Source: Pueribacillus theae
GTDB lineage: Bacteria; Bacillota; Bacilli; Bacillales; UBA6769
NCBI RefSeq assembly: GCF_003097615.1
Contig: NZ_QCZG01000023.1
Location: 1 to 57,078, forward strand
Direction of reading: 5' to 3'
Length of the DNA stretch: 57,078 bases
Shown: positions 33,420 to 41,365 of the stretch, one piece after another
Numbering within the stretch: the stretch's first letter is position 1
Layout: each line of letters opens with the position of its first letter
The notes under the pieces: model-generated
What the model saw: only the letters and a program-made list of their open reading frames with translations
Told to the model about the DNA's origin: nothing
Databases searched by the model: none
Made by a program: the position numbers and the translations under genes

Positions 33420-34208
33420 TTATTTTTCGAGACAATACTCTTGAATGGAGGCCCTGAACAATGGGGTAATTTTATGTTCTTTTTCAAGATACGTTTCAAA
33501 ATTCCCATAATGTTTGATGATATTTTCATATGATGCTAGTAAATATCTTTCTTGAAGCAAGAACATTTTTCGAAATGCATCTAATTCTTTTTCTGCAAGG
33601 ATTTCCGCTGCACGCTCAAAGATTTGTTGATGATATTCTTCTAAAGTTTCGTTTGAGAGCAAATAATCTTCCATCACGGTTTCTAAAGGGACATCAAGTG
33701 TTAACAAAATTAACATAGCACCAATTCCTGTACGATCTCTTCCCGCTGTACAATGGTGGATAAGAGGAAGATTCGCCTCTGGTTTTTTTAATAAATCCAT
33801 TAAATGCTGGTAAGCTGGATTTCCAACTGGCAAATTGGTATAGACATTCAACAATGTATCTTCATCAAAAGATTTAAACTGGCCAGATTCAAATAATTGC
33901 TTCATTGACGTAACCATTCGCTCTTTTTTTTCATCATTTACAGATACGCGTTCATTAATCGCATCCCCAATCATTGGATCCGGCTTATGATTTGCCTCAA
34001 ATTGGGTTCGATAATCAAAAATTCGGGCGATTTTAAGGCTTTTTAAATACAATTTATCTTTCTCCGTTAAATCGGTTAGTTCAGCCGCTCGAAAGAACAA
34101 CCCTTTTTTCACGCGTCTTCCATCCGCTGTTTCTAATCCACCCATGTCACGGAAATTTACTGCCCCGTGCAGAGGGAGTACAGCGGATTCTTTTGTTTGA
34201 ATGGTCAT
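33420..34208 (-). CDS. Y_phosphatase3-type tyrosine/inositol phosphatase
   Basis: The 262-residue protein has the family's N-terminal NFRDMGG signature (residues 18-24) and the P-loop HCTAGRDRTG, with nucleophile Cys 153 and Arg 159 (C-x5-R). Relatives include Listeria LipA and mycobacterial PtpB, some of which hydrolyse phosphoinositides or small phosphate esters as well as phosphotyrosine. No signal peptide is seen. It is the first gene of the minus-strand importer operon, which makes a small-molecule substrate plausible, though signalling is possible. Confidence 0.8.
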   Translation of the reverse strand: MTIQTKESAVLPLHGAVNFRDMGGLETADGRRVKKGLFFRAAELTDLTEKDKLYLKSLKIARIFDYRTQFEANHKPDPMIGDAINERVSVNDEKKERMVTSMKQLFESGQFKSFDEDTLLNVYTNLPVGNPAYQHLMDLLKKPEANLPLIHHCTAGRDRTGIGAMLILLTLDVPLETVMEDYLLSNETLEEYHQQIFERAAEILAEKELDAFRKMFLLQERYLLASYENIIKHYGNFETYLEKEHKITPLFRASIQEYCLEK

Positions 34209-34339
34209 CAGTGAATCATCCTTTCGATCGAATTGATATTTTTTAAATGCTTCAATTTCCTACAGATGATCGAATGTATGCACCACCACTCTCCTTTGTT
34301 TTTTTGAATTTTTTACTCAAGACTAGCGTATCAGTAGAT

Positions 34340-34389
34340 TGTTAATTGAATATATTCAAACTGTTAACCTTATGTAAAAAAGATGTAAA
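34340..34389 (-). promoter_or_regulatory. PhoP-box-like array (11-bp periodic repeats)
   Basis: TGTTAA at 34340, TGTTAA at 34362, TGTAAA at 34373 and TGTAAA at 34384 lie exactly 22, 11 and 11 bases apart; the skipped slot at 34351 holds TATATT. Read on the minus strand they are TTTACA, TTTACA, TTAACA and TTAACA with 5-base spacers, which fits the Bacillus PhoP box TT(A/T/C)ACA. They are oriented toward the phosphatase/importer operon starting at 34208. A perfect palindrome, TTGAATATATTCAA, sits at 34346-34359. Confidence 0.72.
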
Positions 34390-34399
34390 GGTGTATAAT
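34370..34399 (+). promoter_or_regulatory. Candidate plus-strand promoter for the thioredoxin-like gene
   Basis: A perfect TATAAT lies at 34394-34399 with a weak -35 (TTATGT, 34370-34375) at a spacing of 18. The -35 overlaps the PhoP-like repeats, so PhoP binding could repress or modulate this divergent gene. Confidence 0.45.
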
Positions 34400-34458
34400 A
34401 CATTTATATATTCAGTTATTCTGACAACCGATTAAGTCGAAGGGAGAGAGGTAGGAAG

Positions 34459-35016
34459 ATGAAATTATCTAATTGGTTCGAAAAAGGAATGGATGCTGAA
34501 AGTTATATTGATTCAATGGAAACACATAAAGACAATTTACTTTCGATCTATAACCGTTTTAACGTTCGTGAAGAGGATTCCGATCTATTCAAGCGTCTAA
34601 AAGAGAAAAAAATTCGCGTTATCGTCCTCACAGAGGACTGGTGTGGGGATGCGATGTTAAACGTTCCAATCTTATTAAAAATAGCTGAAAAATCTAGTAT
34701 GGATGTCCGGATGCTGCTCCGCGACAGCAATCTTGAATTAATGGATCAGTATTTAACGAACGGGACATCACGAGCGATCCCGATTTTTATTTTCATTGAC
34801 AAGGAAGGTAATGAAAAAGCGGTTTGGGGGCCTCGGGCACCCAAAGTTCAAGCGTTCGTCGATGACGAGCGGGCAAAGCTTCCGCCGAAAGAAGATGAGC
34901 AGTTTGAAGAGAAGCAGAAAGCGATGTACAAAAACATGACAGCAACGTTCGCATCTGATGAAAATGTGTGGAATCAAGTATACGAAAGCATCATTGATAA
35001 ACTAAAAACAGTCTAA
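34459..35016 (+). CDS. Thioredoxin-fold protein (Thioredoxin_9-like)
   Basis: A 185-residue protein with a thioredoxin-like core: RVIVLTEDWCGDAMLNVPILLKI around residues 55-77 and RAIPIFIFIDKEGNE with the cis-Pro. The active-site region is WCGD, so only one cysteine, and a classic CxxC disulfide reaction is not possible; thiol-disulfide exchange through a single Cys is. Start ATG 34459 follows GGGAGAGAGGTAGG. A terminator follows, so it is transcribed alone. Confidence 0.75.
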   Translation: MKLSNWFEKGMDAESYIDSMETHKDNLLSIYNRFNVREEDSDLFKRLKEKKIRVIVLTEDWCGDAMLNVPILLKIAEKSSMDVRMLLRDSNLELMDQYLTNGTSRAIPIFIFIDKEGNEKAVWGPRAPKVQAFVDDERAKLPPKEDEQFEEKQKAMYKNMTATFASDENVWNQVYESIIDKLKTV

Positions 35017-35023
35017 AGATAGG

Positions 35024-35067
35024 AAGGGCTTAAGGCAAGTTCATTTGGCCATAAGCCTTTCTTTATT
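35024..35067 (+). terminator. Terminator after the thioredoxin-like gene
   Basis: GGGCTTA (from 35027) pairs with TAAGCCT (from 35052), with an inner partial GGC/GCC contact, and is followed by TTCTTTATTT. Confidence 0.65.
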
Positions 35068-35148
35068 TACTGAAAATTTCTACAAACTCTGGTAAGATCT
35101 TTATAAACCAACATTGGGTGTTTTTGCTTCTATGCAAGGGGGAATTTT

Positions 35149-35961
35149 GTGTCTGTGCCTTTTTATAGTCTACTATTGGGTGGGATTATCGTCATTTTTG
35201 CTTCGGTTTTGCAGGTGATTACCGGTTTTGGCTTCGCGCTTGTCTCCATTCCGCTGCTTTTATATATTTTTCCCGGATATGAAGCGGTTTTTATTACCAT
35301 GCTTTTGTCGTTAGCTGCTTTAGCTATTCAAACGAGAAACAATCGACATCTTGCCCGCTGGGATTTAATCTGGCGGCTGCTTATCGCCGGGCTGCCAGGA
35401 ATTTTGATCGGGATTATGATTAGCGGGAGATTAAATGAGGCTTATTTAAAAGGGATCGTAGGCGCAGCTGTTTTAGGATACGTCATGATTCAATTGGCCA
35501 AAAATAGGCAAATCAACAAGGCCTCTAAAGAAACCTCAGCGGCACGGGAACCCGAAGGTTCGGTTGAAGAAACAGCGGAGGAACGTAAATTGCCTAGAGG
35601 GTTTTATATTGCTGGCTTTTTATCCGGCATTCTTACCGGGGCTGCAGGAATACCTGGTCCGCCGGTTGTGGCAGTGCTAATTCAAATCCTGCCAAAGGAA
35701 GCTTTTCGTGCGACAACCGTGCATTTTTTCTTAATTAATTATGCTTTTGCCGTCGTTGCGGCTTTTTGGATGTTGCCTTCCTTAGCCTCAATAAACTGGG
35801 GTAGTGTAGCAATCTTGGTAATCCCTTTATTCATCGGATATTTTCTCGGAAACTACATCCGGAAGTTTATTAATGAAACAACTTTTAAACGGCTTGTCTA
35901 CGGTTTATTGATTGTAGTTGGAGTAACGTCGATTGGCCAAACATTTCTCCAGATCATTTAA
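35149..35961 (+). CDS. TSUP family (TauE/SafE) membrane transporter
   Basis: The 270-residue protein has about eight hydrophobic helices in two similar halves: an N-terminal VLQVITGFGFALVSIPLLLY and, after a charged linker around residues 125-150, FLSGILTGAAGIPGPPVVAVL. These are the paired Gly/Pro-rich signatures of TSUP exporters, which move sulfite, sulfonates or other organic anions. The substrate is not evident. GTG 35149 has a GGGGG-type Shine-Dalgarno upstream. It stands alone between terminators. Confidence 0.82.
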   Translation: MSVPFYSLLLGGIIVIFASVLQVITGFGFALVSIPLLLYIFPGYEAVFITMLLSLAALAIQTRNNRHLARWDLIWRLLIAGLPGILIGIMISGRLNEAYLKGIVGAAVLGYVMIQLAKNRQINKASKETSAAREPEGSVEETAEERKLPRGFYIAGFLSGILTGAAGIPGPPVVAVLIQILPKEAFRATTVHFFLINYAFAVVAAFWMLPSLASINWGSVAILVIPLFIGYFLGNYIRKFINETTFKRLVYGLLIVVGVTSIGQTFLQII

Positions 35962-35970
35962 ACGCAAAAA

Positions 35971-36002
35971 AGCTGTTGAGTCTCGCTCAACAGCTCGTTT
36001 TT
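35971..36002. terminator. Bidirectional terminator
   Basis: AGCTGTTGAG (35971-35980) and CTCAACAGCT (35986-35995) form a perfect 10-bp stem with loop TCTCG. T-rich sequence follows on the plus strand and A-rich sequence precedes it, so it can end both the TSUP gene and the convergent PepSY gene. Confidence 0.88.
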
Positions 36003-36517
36003 TAATCATCATCATGATCAATTTCTAATATCTTGCCTGTCATCGCATCAATATCTATGTTAACTTCACCATCTTTTGTTTGAATCTCAAGCTCATATAC
36101 CCATTTCCCGTTATCGTGATCAAGCTCAGCTTCTTTTATGTCACCAGCCACTTCGTTTAAAGCAATTTCAGCGGCTTTGTCCATCGTAATTTTTGTATGC
36201 GGGGGTTTTTCATTTGCTGAATCATCATCGTAATCTTTTCTTTCCTTCTTTAAAACTTTGCCTGTTTCCGCGTCAATCTCAACTTCGAAACGTTCTTCTC
36301 CCTCGTTGAACTTCACTTCATACTCAGGCTTTCCATCATCATATTCAAAGTTAACATCAACATTGTCGCCTTTATACTCCTTTTCTACAATTTTCACAGC
36401 TTCTTCTTTTGATATTTTTGCCTGTTCATAAGCGGCGGAAGCTTTGTAGCCTGCAGTCCCTAACAAACTGACTCCAAGAACAGTAGAAAATGCGAGTATC
36501 ATTGTTTTCTTTTTCAT
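36002..36517 (-). CDS. Secreted protein with two PepSY domains (YkoJ-like)
   Basis: The 171-residue product has a signal peptide (KKKTMILAFSTVLGVSLLGTAGY, residues 2-24) and two PepSY-type units: ISKEEAVKIVEKEYKG with ETGKVLKKE, then ITMDKAAEIALNEVAG with MTGKILEID. PepSY domains are extracytoplasmic and often modulate proteases or sensors. It is divergent from a two-component system of the ykoGH type, whose partners in B. subtilis (YkoI, YkoJ) are also PepSY proteins. The C terminus is very acidic. Confidence 0.82.
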   Translation of the reverse strand: MKKKTMILAFSTVLGVSLLGTAGYKASAAYEQAKISKEEAVKIVEKEYKGDNVDVNFEYDDGKPEYEVKFNEGEERFEVEIDAETGKVLKKERKDYDDDSANEKPPHTKITMDKAAEIALNEVAGDIKEAELDHDNGKWVYELEIQTKDGEVNIDIDAMTGKILEIDHDDD

Positions 36518-36563
36518 TTCATCTTCCCTCCTTGTGTTGATATTTACACTATAACTAACGAAA

Positions 36564-36604
36564 ATGAGAATTCATGATGAGAAAGATTAGAATTTGATGA
36601 GAAA
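36564..36604. promoter_or_regulatory. Repeated ATGAGAA motifs between divergent genes
   Basis: ATGAGAA occurs at 36564, 36577 and 36597. The last two are part of an identical 9-mer, GATGAGAAA, 20 bases apart. The position between the PepSY gene and the response regulator fits binding sites for the regulator, but the spacing is not a clean 10 or 11. Confidence 0.35.
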
Positions 36605-36673
36605 TTTATGGTTTTTTAATAACAGTGATAAAATGTGTTTAAAAACAGCAAGACGAAACGGCAGGAGGGCAAA

Positions 36674-37363
36674 ATGGCGAAAGAAAAGATTCTTATCGTT
36701 GAAGATGAAGAAAAAATTGCGCGGGTCATTAGCCTTGAACTGAATTATGAAGGGTATGAAACCGCAACAGCGAAAAACGGCAGAGAAGGGCTTGATATGC
36801 TTCAGGCACATCGCTGGGGTTTAGTGCTTCTAGATATTATGCTTCCTGAATTAAACGGCATTGAAGTGTTAAGAAGGATGCGCAGTTCGGGGGATTTGAC
36901 ACCTGTCATTCTACTGACGGCTAGGGATTCGCTACCTGATAAAGTGAGCGGACTTGACCAAGGGGCGAATGACTATATTACAAAGCCATTTAAAATCGAA
37001 GAATTGTTGGCGCGCATTCGGGCGATTCTCCGGACACATCGACAAATCAACCAAATGAAACAACAAGAACTCCTTACAATTGGCGACTTGACAGTCAATG
37101 AAAAAAGCCGTGAAGTAAATCGAAATGGGAAGCAAATTGAACTGACGCCCCGCGAATTTGATTTGCTTGTCTTTTTAATGAAGCATCCAAATCAAGTGCT
37201 GACAAGAGAGCAAATGTTATCCTCTGTGTGGGGCTTTGATTATGTTGGCGACACAAATGTCGTTGATGTGTATATCCGATATTTGCGACAGAAAGTTGAG
37301 AAGGGGGCCGAGACTTCCCTCATTCATACTGTTCGCGGAGTCGGCTATATGATGAAGGAGTAG
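36674..37363 (+). CDS. OmpR/PhoB-family response regulator (YkoG-like)
   Basis: The 229-residue protein has a receiver domain (ILIVEDEEKIARV, phospho-acceptor Asp 54 in VLLDIMLPE, conserved Lys in ITKPF) and a winged-helix output domain (LTPREFDLLVFLMKHPNQVLTREQ, then VDVYIRYLRQKVE and HTVRGVGYMMK). ATG 36674 has AGGAGGG 7 bases before it; the frame opens earlier at 36635. The histidine kinase follows after 8 bases. The neighbours are PepSY proteins, as for B. subtilis ykoGHIJ. Confidence 0.9.
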   Translation: MAKEKILIVEDEEKIARVISLELNYEGYETATAKNGREGLDMLQAHRWGLVLLDIMLPELNGIEVLRRMRSSGDLTPVILLTARDSLPDKVSGLDQGANDYITKPFKIEELLARIRAILRTHRQINQMKQQELLTIGDLTVNEKSREVNRNGKQIELTPREFDLLVFLMKHPNQVLTREQMLSSVWGFDYVGDTNVVDVYIRYLRQKVEKGAETSLIHTVRGVGYMMKE

Positions 37364-37371
37364 TCAAACCG

Positions 37372-38742
37372 ATGCATATTCGAAATGTAATCCAGCTATT
37401 TTCAACCGTTTTGCTTCTTATCCTGTTGCTCATTACGAATATTGCGGTTTATTTTTTATTTAAAAACCTAACGATCCAGAATGAAATGGAACGCAGCAGT
37501 CACCATACAACAGAAATCGCAAAAAATATTCAAATGGGTATAAATGAATCGGATCGGACTGCTCTTTTAAGAGCCTATTTGCCTGAGAACGGACTGATAC
37601 GAGTGATCAACGCGCAAAACGAACCGATCGTTTCAGTCGTAAAACAAACTGTGCTGTCAAATCATGAAGCAGCCTTTTACAAATCACAATCTACAAAGGT
37701 ACTCGAAGTAAATGGTGAACCATATGTCGCCTCTTATTTTCCTATCATTTGGAATAATGGGGAAGTGGCAACGCTTGAAGTGATGGAAAGCCTTGCTGCA
37801 ACAGAGAACAACATGAATGTGTTAAAAATCGTCCTTATTGTGGCATCCCTCCTCATCCTGATTCCTTCTTATTTAGGGGGAATCGCTTTAAGCAAAATAA
37901 TTTTAAAACCCATCAACACGATGATTGATACGATGGAAGAAATTCAACGAAAAGGTGTTTTCAAAAGGATCAGAAGCAAGCACCGTCCGAAAGATGAATT
38001 GTACAAAATGGCAAACACCTTTAACAGTATGATTGAAATACTTGAACGTAATTTTGAAAAGCAGCAACAATTCGTTTCAGACGCTTCCCATGAATTAAAA
38101 ACGCCATTAACCATTATTGAAAGTTACGCGAATATGCTCAAGCGCTGGGGGATGAAAAGGCCTGATTTAGTTGAAGAATCGATTGACGCCATCTATTCTG
38201 AAGCAGGAAGAATGAGAGAAATGACAGAGCAAATGCTGCTGCTTGCAAAAAATGAGGAAGATTTGAACATGGCATTCACAACATTTAACTTATTCGACCT
38301 ATGTGTAGAAACTGGGAAAACCTTTGAAAACGTGTATCAGCGTAAAGTTCATGTTCATTGTGGCGAGCGCTTAGTATATGTTCAGGCAGATGAGCAAAAA
38401 ATCAAACAGATTCTCTATATTTTGCTTGATAATGCACGAAAGTATAGCTCTGAAGCCATTGATATCCATGTGGGACGAACAAACGGAAATGCTTACTTTT
38501 CTGTGGAAGATAAAGGAATTGGCATACCGAAGGAAAATCTTCATGCGGTCTTTGATCGTTTCTTTCGAGTGGATAAGTCACGAACGCGAACAAGCGGAGG
38601 AACAGGCCTTGGCCTCGCCATCGCAAAAAAAATCATTGATGCGCATCATGGAAACATTCAGATCGAAAGTGAAGAAAAGAAAGGAACGAAGGTGACCGTG
38701 ATCCTGCCAAATCGCGTCCAAAATGATGAGGTGGAAAAATGA
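37372..38742 (+). CDS. Sensor histidine kinase (YkoH-like)
   Basis: A 456-residue membrane kinase with TM1 (residues ~8-30), an extracytoplasmic sensor of ~110 residues, TM2 (~150-172), a HAMP domain, the H-box FVSDASHELKTPL with His 240, and an ATPase domain with N (ILLDNARKYS), G1 (VEDKGIGIP), F (FDRFFRVDKSR) and G2 (GGTGLGLAI) boxes. It partners the preceding response regulator and overlaps the downstream PepSY gene by 4 bases, so the three are co-translated. Confidence 0.92.
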   Translation: MHIRNVIQLFSTVLLLILLLITNIAVYFLFKNLTIQNEMERSSHHTTEIAKNIQMGINESDRTALLRAYLPENGLIRVINAQNEPIVSVVKQTVLSNHEAAFYKSQSTKVLEVNGEPYVASYFPIIWNNGEVATLEVMESLAATENNMNVLKIVLIVASLLILIPSYLGGIALSKIILKPINTMIDTMEEIQRKGVFKRIRSKHRPKDELYKMANTFNSMIEILERNFEKQQQFVSDASHELKTPLTIIESYANMLKRWGMKRPDLVEESIDAIYSEAGRMREMTEQMLLLAKNEEDLNMAFTTFNLFDLCVETGKTFENVYQRKVHVHCGERLVYVQADEQKIKQILYILLDNARKYSSEAIDIHVGRTNGNAYFSVEDKGIGIPKENLHAVFDRFFRVDKSRTRTSGGTGLGLAIAKKIIDAHHGNIQIESEEKKGTKVTVILPNRVQNDEVEK

Positions 38743-39227
38743 GAAAATGGATGATCATACTGGCAGCTGCAGTGTTTATATTTGGTGTTGGATTTGGTGT
38801 GCAGCGTCTTACAGCGAACGATAAGACACCGATAAATGAAAAAGAAGCAGCTGAAATGGTGAGGTCGCTCTATGGCGGAGACGTGACAAAGATGAAACAA
38901 AACGATCAGCAATTTCTCATTGAAGTACAAAACCAATTCGGAACGTATGGACTTGAGATGGACCGGCATACAGGCGACATCCAATCATTGCATCTCATAC
39001 AAAAAAATCACAAGCAAATAAAAGAGGAACAAAGGGAAAAAATTGGAAAGGAAAAAGCTGCCGAAATTGCTTTGTCAAAGGTGAAAGGTGAAGTCGAAGA
39101 CATTGAACTGGAAAGCTATGACGGCTCCCACGCATACAAAGTTGAAATTGAGACAGAAGAACAAGACGCCATCGTTTTCGTTCAAGCGTATACAGGTGAA
39201 ATTCTAAGTTTTACATTCGAAGATTAG
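38739..39227 (+). CDS. Membrane-anchored PepSY protein (YkoI-like)
   Basis: The 162-residue product has an N-terminal hydrophobic anchor (MIILAAAVFIFGVGFGVQ) and two PepSY-like repeats: INEKEAAEMVRSLYGGDV, and IGKEKAAEIALSKVKGEVED with YTGEILSFTFE at the end. It starts inside the kinase stop (ATGA). It probably sits outside the membrane near the sensor and may modulate it; that is inferred from gene order only. Confidence 0.82.
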   Translation: MRKWMIILAAAVFIFGVGFGVQRLTANDKTPINEKEAAEMVRSLYGGDVTKMKQNDQQFLIEVQNQFGTYGLEMDRHTGDIQSLHLIQKNHKQIKEEQREKIGKEKAAEIALSKVKGEVEDIELESYDGSHAYKVEIETEEQDAIVFVQAYTGEILSFTFED

Positions 39228-39293
39228 AATAGCCGACCGTTCACGAAGTCGTAACAGATTGTAAAAAAATGTAAAAAACACCGGTAATTTACC

Positions 39294-39322
39294 TGTTCAA
39301 TTTACCCCTTCTTCACTATAAT
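39294..39322 (+). promoter_or_regulatory. Candidate promoter of the FtsH-like gene
   Basis: A perfect TATAAT at 39317-39322 lies 17 bases after TGTTCA (39294-39299). The direct repeat AATTTACC occurs at 39286 and 39299, flanking the -35, and could be an activator or repressor site. Confidence 0.45.
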
Positions 39323-39354
39323 GGATAGTATATTAAAGAAGGAGTTGGGGAGGC

Positions 39355-41082
39355 TTGAAGTCAAACACTAGACTAGCAACTAAGATTATGATTCTCATCT
39401 TAGCCGTGTTAGGCATTTCAGCTGCCATTGGATGGGTTATCGTTGATTCTAACAAAGGAATCCCTGTGACATTTTCCAAATTGGAGCAAACGATTCAAGC
39501 GCAAAATGGCCAAACCGTTTCTCTTAAAGAAAAGTCAGATGGCACCCTCTATTTAAAGACAAAAGACGCCCTCTATGTTACCCAAGTTCGCCCACAGAGC
39601 CAAATGGTTGAAGAACTGGTTGAAAAATATAATATCACCTATAAATATTCAGACCAATCCCGCTACGGTGGATTAATTCTAGGCGGAATATTATTTATCG
39701 CACTCGCTGCGTTTTTAGCCATTATGCTAAAAGGTGGAGTCGGCACGAAATCTATGAAAAACAGCGCAGCCAAAACGACGCCCCTTCCAAATATCACGAT
39801 GGATGATATTGGCGGCATTCCGATCGAAATGAAAGAAGAGATTTTACAGACATTATCCATCGTCAAAAACCCAAAACGATCCTTGCAAGTTGGAATTAAA
39901 CCCCCGAAAGGAATCCTATTATATGGGCCGCCCGGAACAGGAAAAACGTTGCTTGCCCAAGCGATTGCGCGTGAAATAGGCGCGGCATTCTTTTCTTCGA
40001 GCGGAGCTGCTTTCACAGAGTTATTTGTCGGTGTCGGGGCAGCACGGGTACGTTCTCTCTTTCAAAACGCCAGAAAGCAAAAACCGGCTGTAATTTTCAT
40101 AGATGAAGTTGATGCGCTCGCAGGCAAGCGGAAAGCACATGGAAGTGAAGAAGCGGAACGGACGCTAACAGAGCTGCTTGTGCAATTGGACGGCGGGAAA
40201 GACAATGACGGTATCCTGTTCATCGCGGCAACGAATAGAAAAGATATGCTTGATGATGCCTTTCTAAGGCCTGGCAGGATCGATTTTACATTCAATGTCC
40301 CTCTACCTGATACGAAAGGAAGAAGGGAAATCATCGACATTCATACGAAAGGAAAGCCACTTTCAGGCGACGTCGTTGCATCACTCGATATGCTCGCTGA
40401 GAGCACTTCAGGCTTCTCAGGCGCCGAGATTAGCTCATTATTTGAAACGGCTAGCAGAAGAGCTGTCCGAGATGGGCGTAAGCAAATTAACAAGAGCGAT
40501 CTTGACTTTGCGATTGACCGTACAATTCTTGGAAGCACCTCGCGCTCGCTTAATGATTTCAATACGAAACGGCGCGTTGCGATTCACGAATCGGGCCATG
40601 CGCTTATTGCCGCAATTACGAAACCGGGATCGGTTAGAAAAGCAACGATTATTCCAAGGGGACAAGCACTTGGCTATGTCGCACCGATTCAAAAAGAACT
40701 TCATTTGTCGACAACAAGCGAATTGCTCGATCAAGTGAGCATGATCCTGGCCGGCGGGGTCGCTGAACGAATGTACCTTGGTGAACACAGCATCGGCGTA
40801 AGCGGAGATGTTCAACAAGCGAAAGAAATTATCGAGCAAATGGTTGATACAGGAATGCTTCAAGATGGATTCACACTAACGTTTAAAAACGATCAAAAAG
40901 AAGCAAAAATGCAGCAGCTTTTTGATGAAGCGATGATCAAAACAGAAAAACTCATCCGTGAAAACGAAGCACAATTTGAACAGTTAGTTGAAGCGTTAAT
41001 GAAAAAAGAAACGCTGGAAGGTACTGAAGTTCAAGCGATTGTGGATGGAAAAGTTCTCGAAAAAGAACTTGTAATGGGTTAA
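39355..41082 (+). CDS. FtsH-like membrane AAA+ zinc protease (short paralogue)
   Basis: The 575-residue protein has the FtsH layout: TM1 (~11-31), a small external domain, TM2 (~103-124), an AAA domain with Walker A GPPGTGKT (191-198), pore motif FVGVGAARV, Walker [11 protein letters not shown] and RPGRIDFTF, and the M41 protease with HESGH (His 411, His 415) and the third ligand Asp in SGDVQQAKE. It is about 60 residues shorter than standard FtsH and the protease domain is divergent, so it is probably a second FtsH-type enzyme. TTG 39355 has TTGGGGAGG upstream. It is transcribed alone between its promoter and terminator. Confidence 0.88.
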   Translation: MKSNTRLATKIMILILAVLGISAAIGWVIVDSNKGIPVTFSKLEQTIQAQNGQTVSLKEKSDGTLYLKTKDALYVTQVRPQSQMVEELVEKYNITYKYSDQSRYGGLILGGILFIALAAFLAIMLKGGVGTKSMKNSAAKTTPLPNITMDDIGGIPIEMKEEILQTLSIVKNPKRSLQVGIKPPKGILLYGPPGTGKTLLAQAIAREIGAAFFSSSGAAFTELFVGVGAARVRSLFQNARKQKPAVIFIDEVDALAGKRKAHGSEEAERTLTELLVQLDGGKDNDGILFIAATNRKDMLDDAFLRPGRIDFTFNVPLPDTKGRREIIDIHTKGKPLSGDVVASLDMLAESTSGFSGAEISSLFETASRRAVRDGRKQINKSDLDFAIDRTILGSTSRSLNDFNTKRRVAIHESGHALIAAITKPGSVRKATIIPRGQALGYVAPIQKELHLSTTSELLDQVSMILAGGVAERMYLGEHSIGVSGDVQQAKEIIEQMVDTGMLQDGFTLTFKNDQKEAKMQQLFDEAMIKTEKLIRENEAQFEQLVEALMKKETLEGTEVQAIVDGKVLEKELVMG

Positions 41083-41106
41083 GAAAATATAATGAACAAA
41101 GAAGAT

Positions 41107-41135
41107 AGAAGAGGCATTCGTCTCTTCTTTTTTTT
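41107..41135 (+). terminator. Terminator after the FtsH-like gene
   Basis: AGAAGAG (41107-41113) and CTCTTCT (41122-41128) form the stem, followed by eight T. The 230 bases from here to the padR promoter hold no gene or motif that I recognise. Confidence 0.88.
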
Positions 41136-41276
41136 GTCGCCTCTTTTGAAGGTTGTGAATAATAGAAGTTTTTCTTCTTTAATAGTTATCTGCTAAGGAA
41201 GTAGTGATAATCATGCAGCCAATCGTCAGCACGGATCACGATAATAGGGAATTTTGAATTAGTGGCCATTTAGTCA

Positions 41277-41335
41277 TTGACAAAGTGTTTGAAGCATATT
41301 ATAGTTTTAACAAAATGGTTTTAAAAAAACTATAA
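41277..41335 (+). promoter_or_regulatory. padR promoter with an overlapping inverted-repeat operator
   Basis: TTGACA (41277-41282), a 17-base spacer and TATAGT (41300-41305) form a strong sigma-A promoter. The inverted repeat TTATAGTTTT (41299-41308) and AAAACTATAA (41326-41335) has perfect 10-base arms 17 bases apart; its left arm covers the -10. This is a good candidate operator for autorepression by the PadR protein encoded just downstream. Confidence 0.72.
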
Positions 41336-41365
41336 AAACTCATAACGTCAATTGGAGTGTTTCAT

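Noticed and set aside
39260-39275. Second possible PhoP box (TGTAAA twice)
   Set aside because: Only two hexamers, spaced 10 and not 11, in an A-rich tract; not comparable to the array at 34340-34389.
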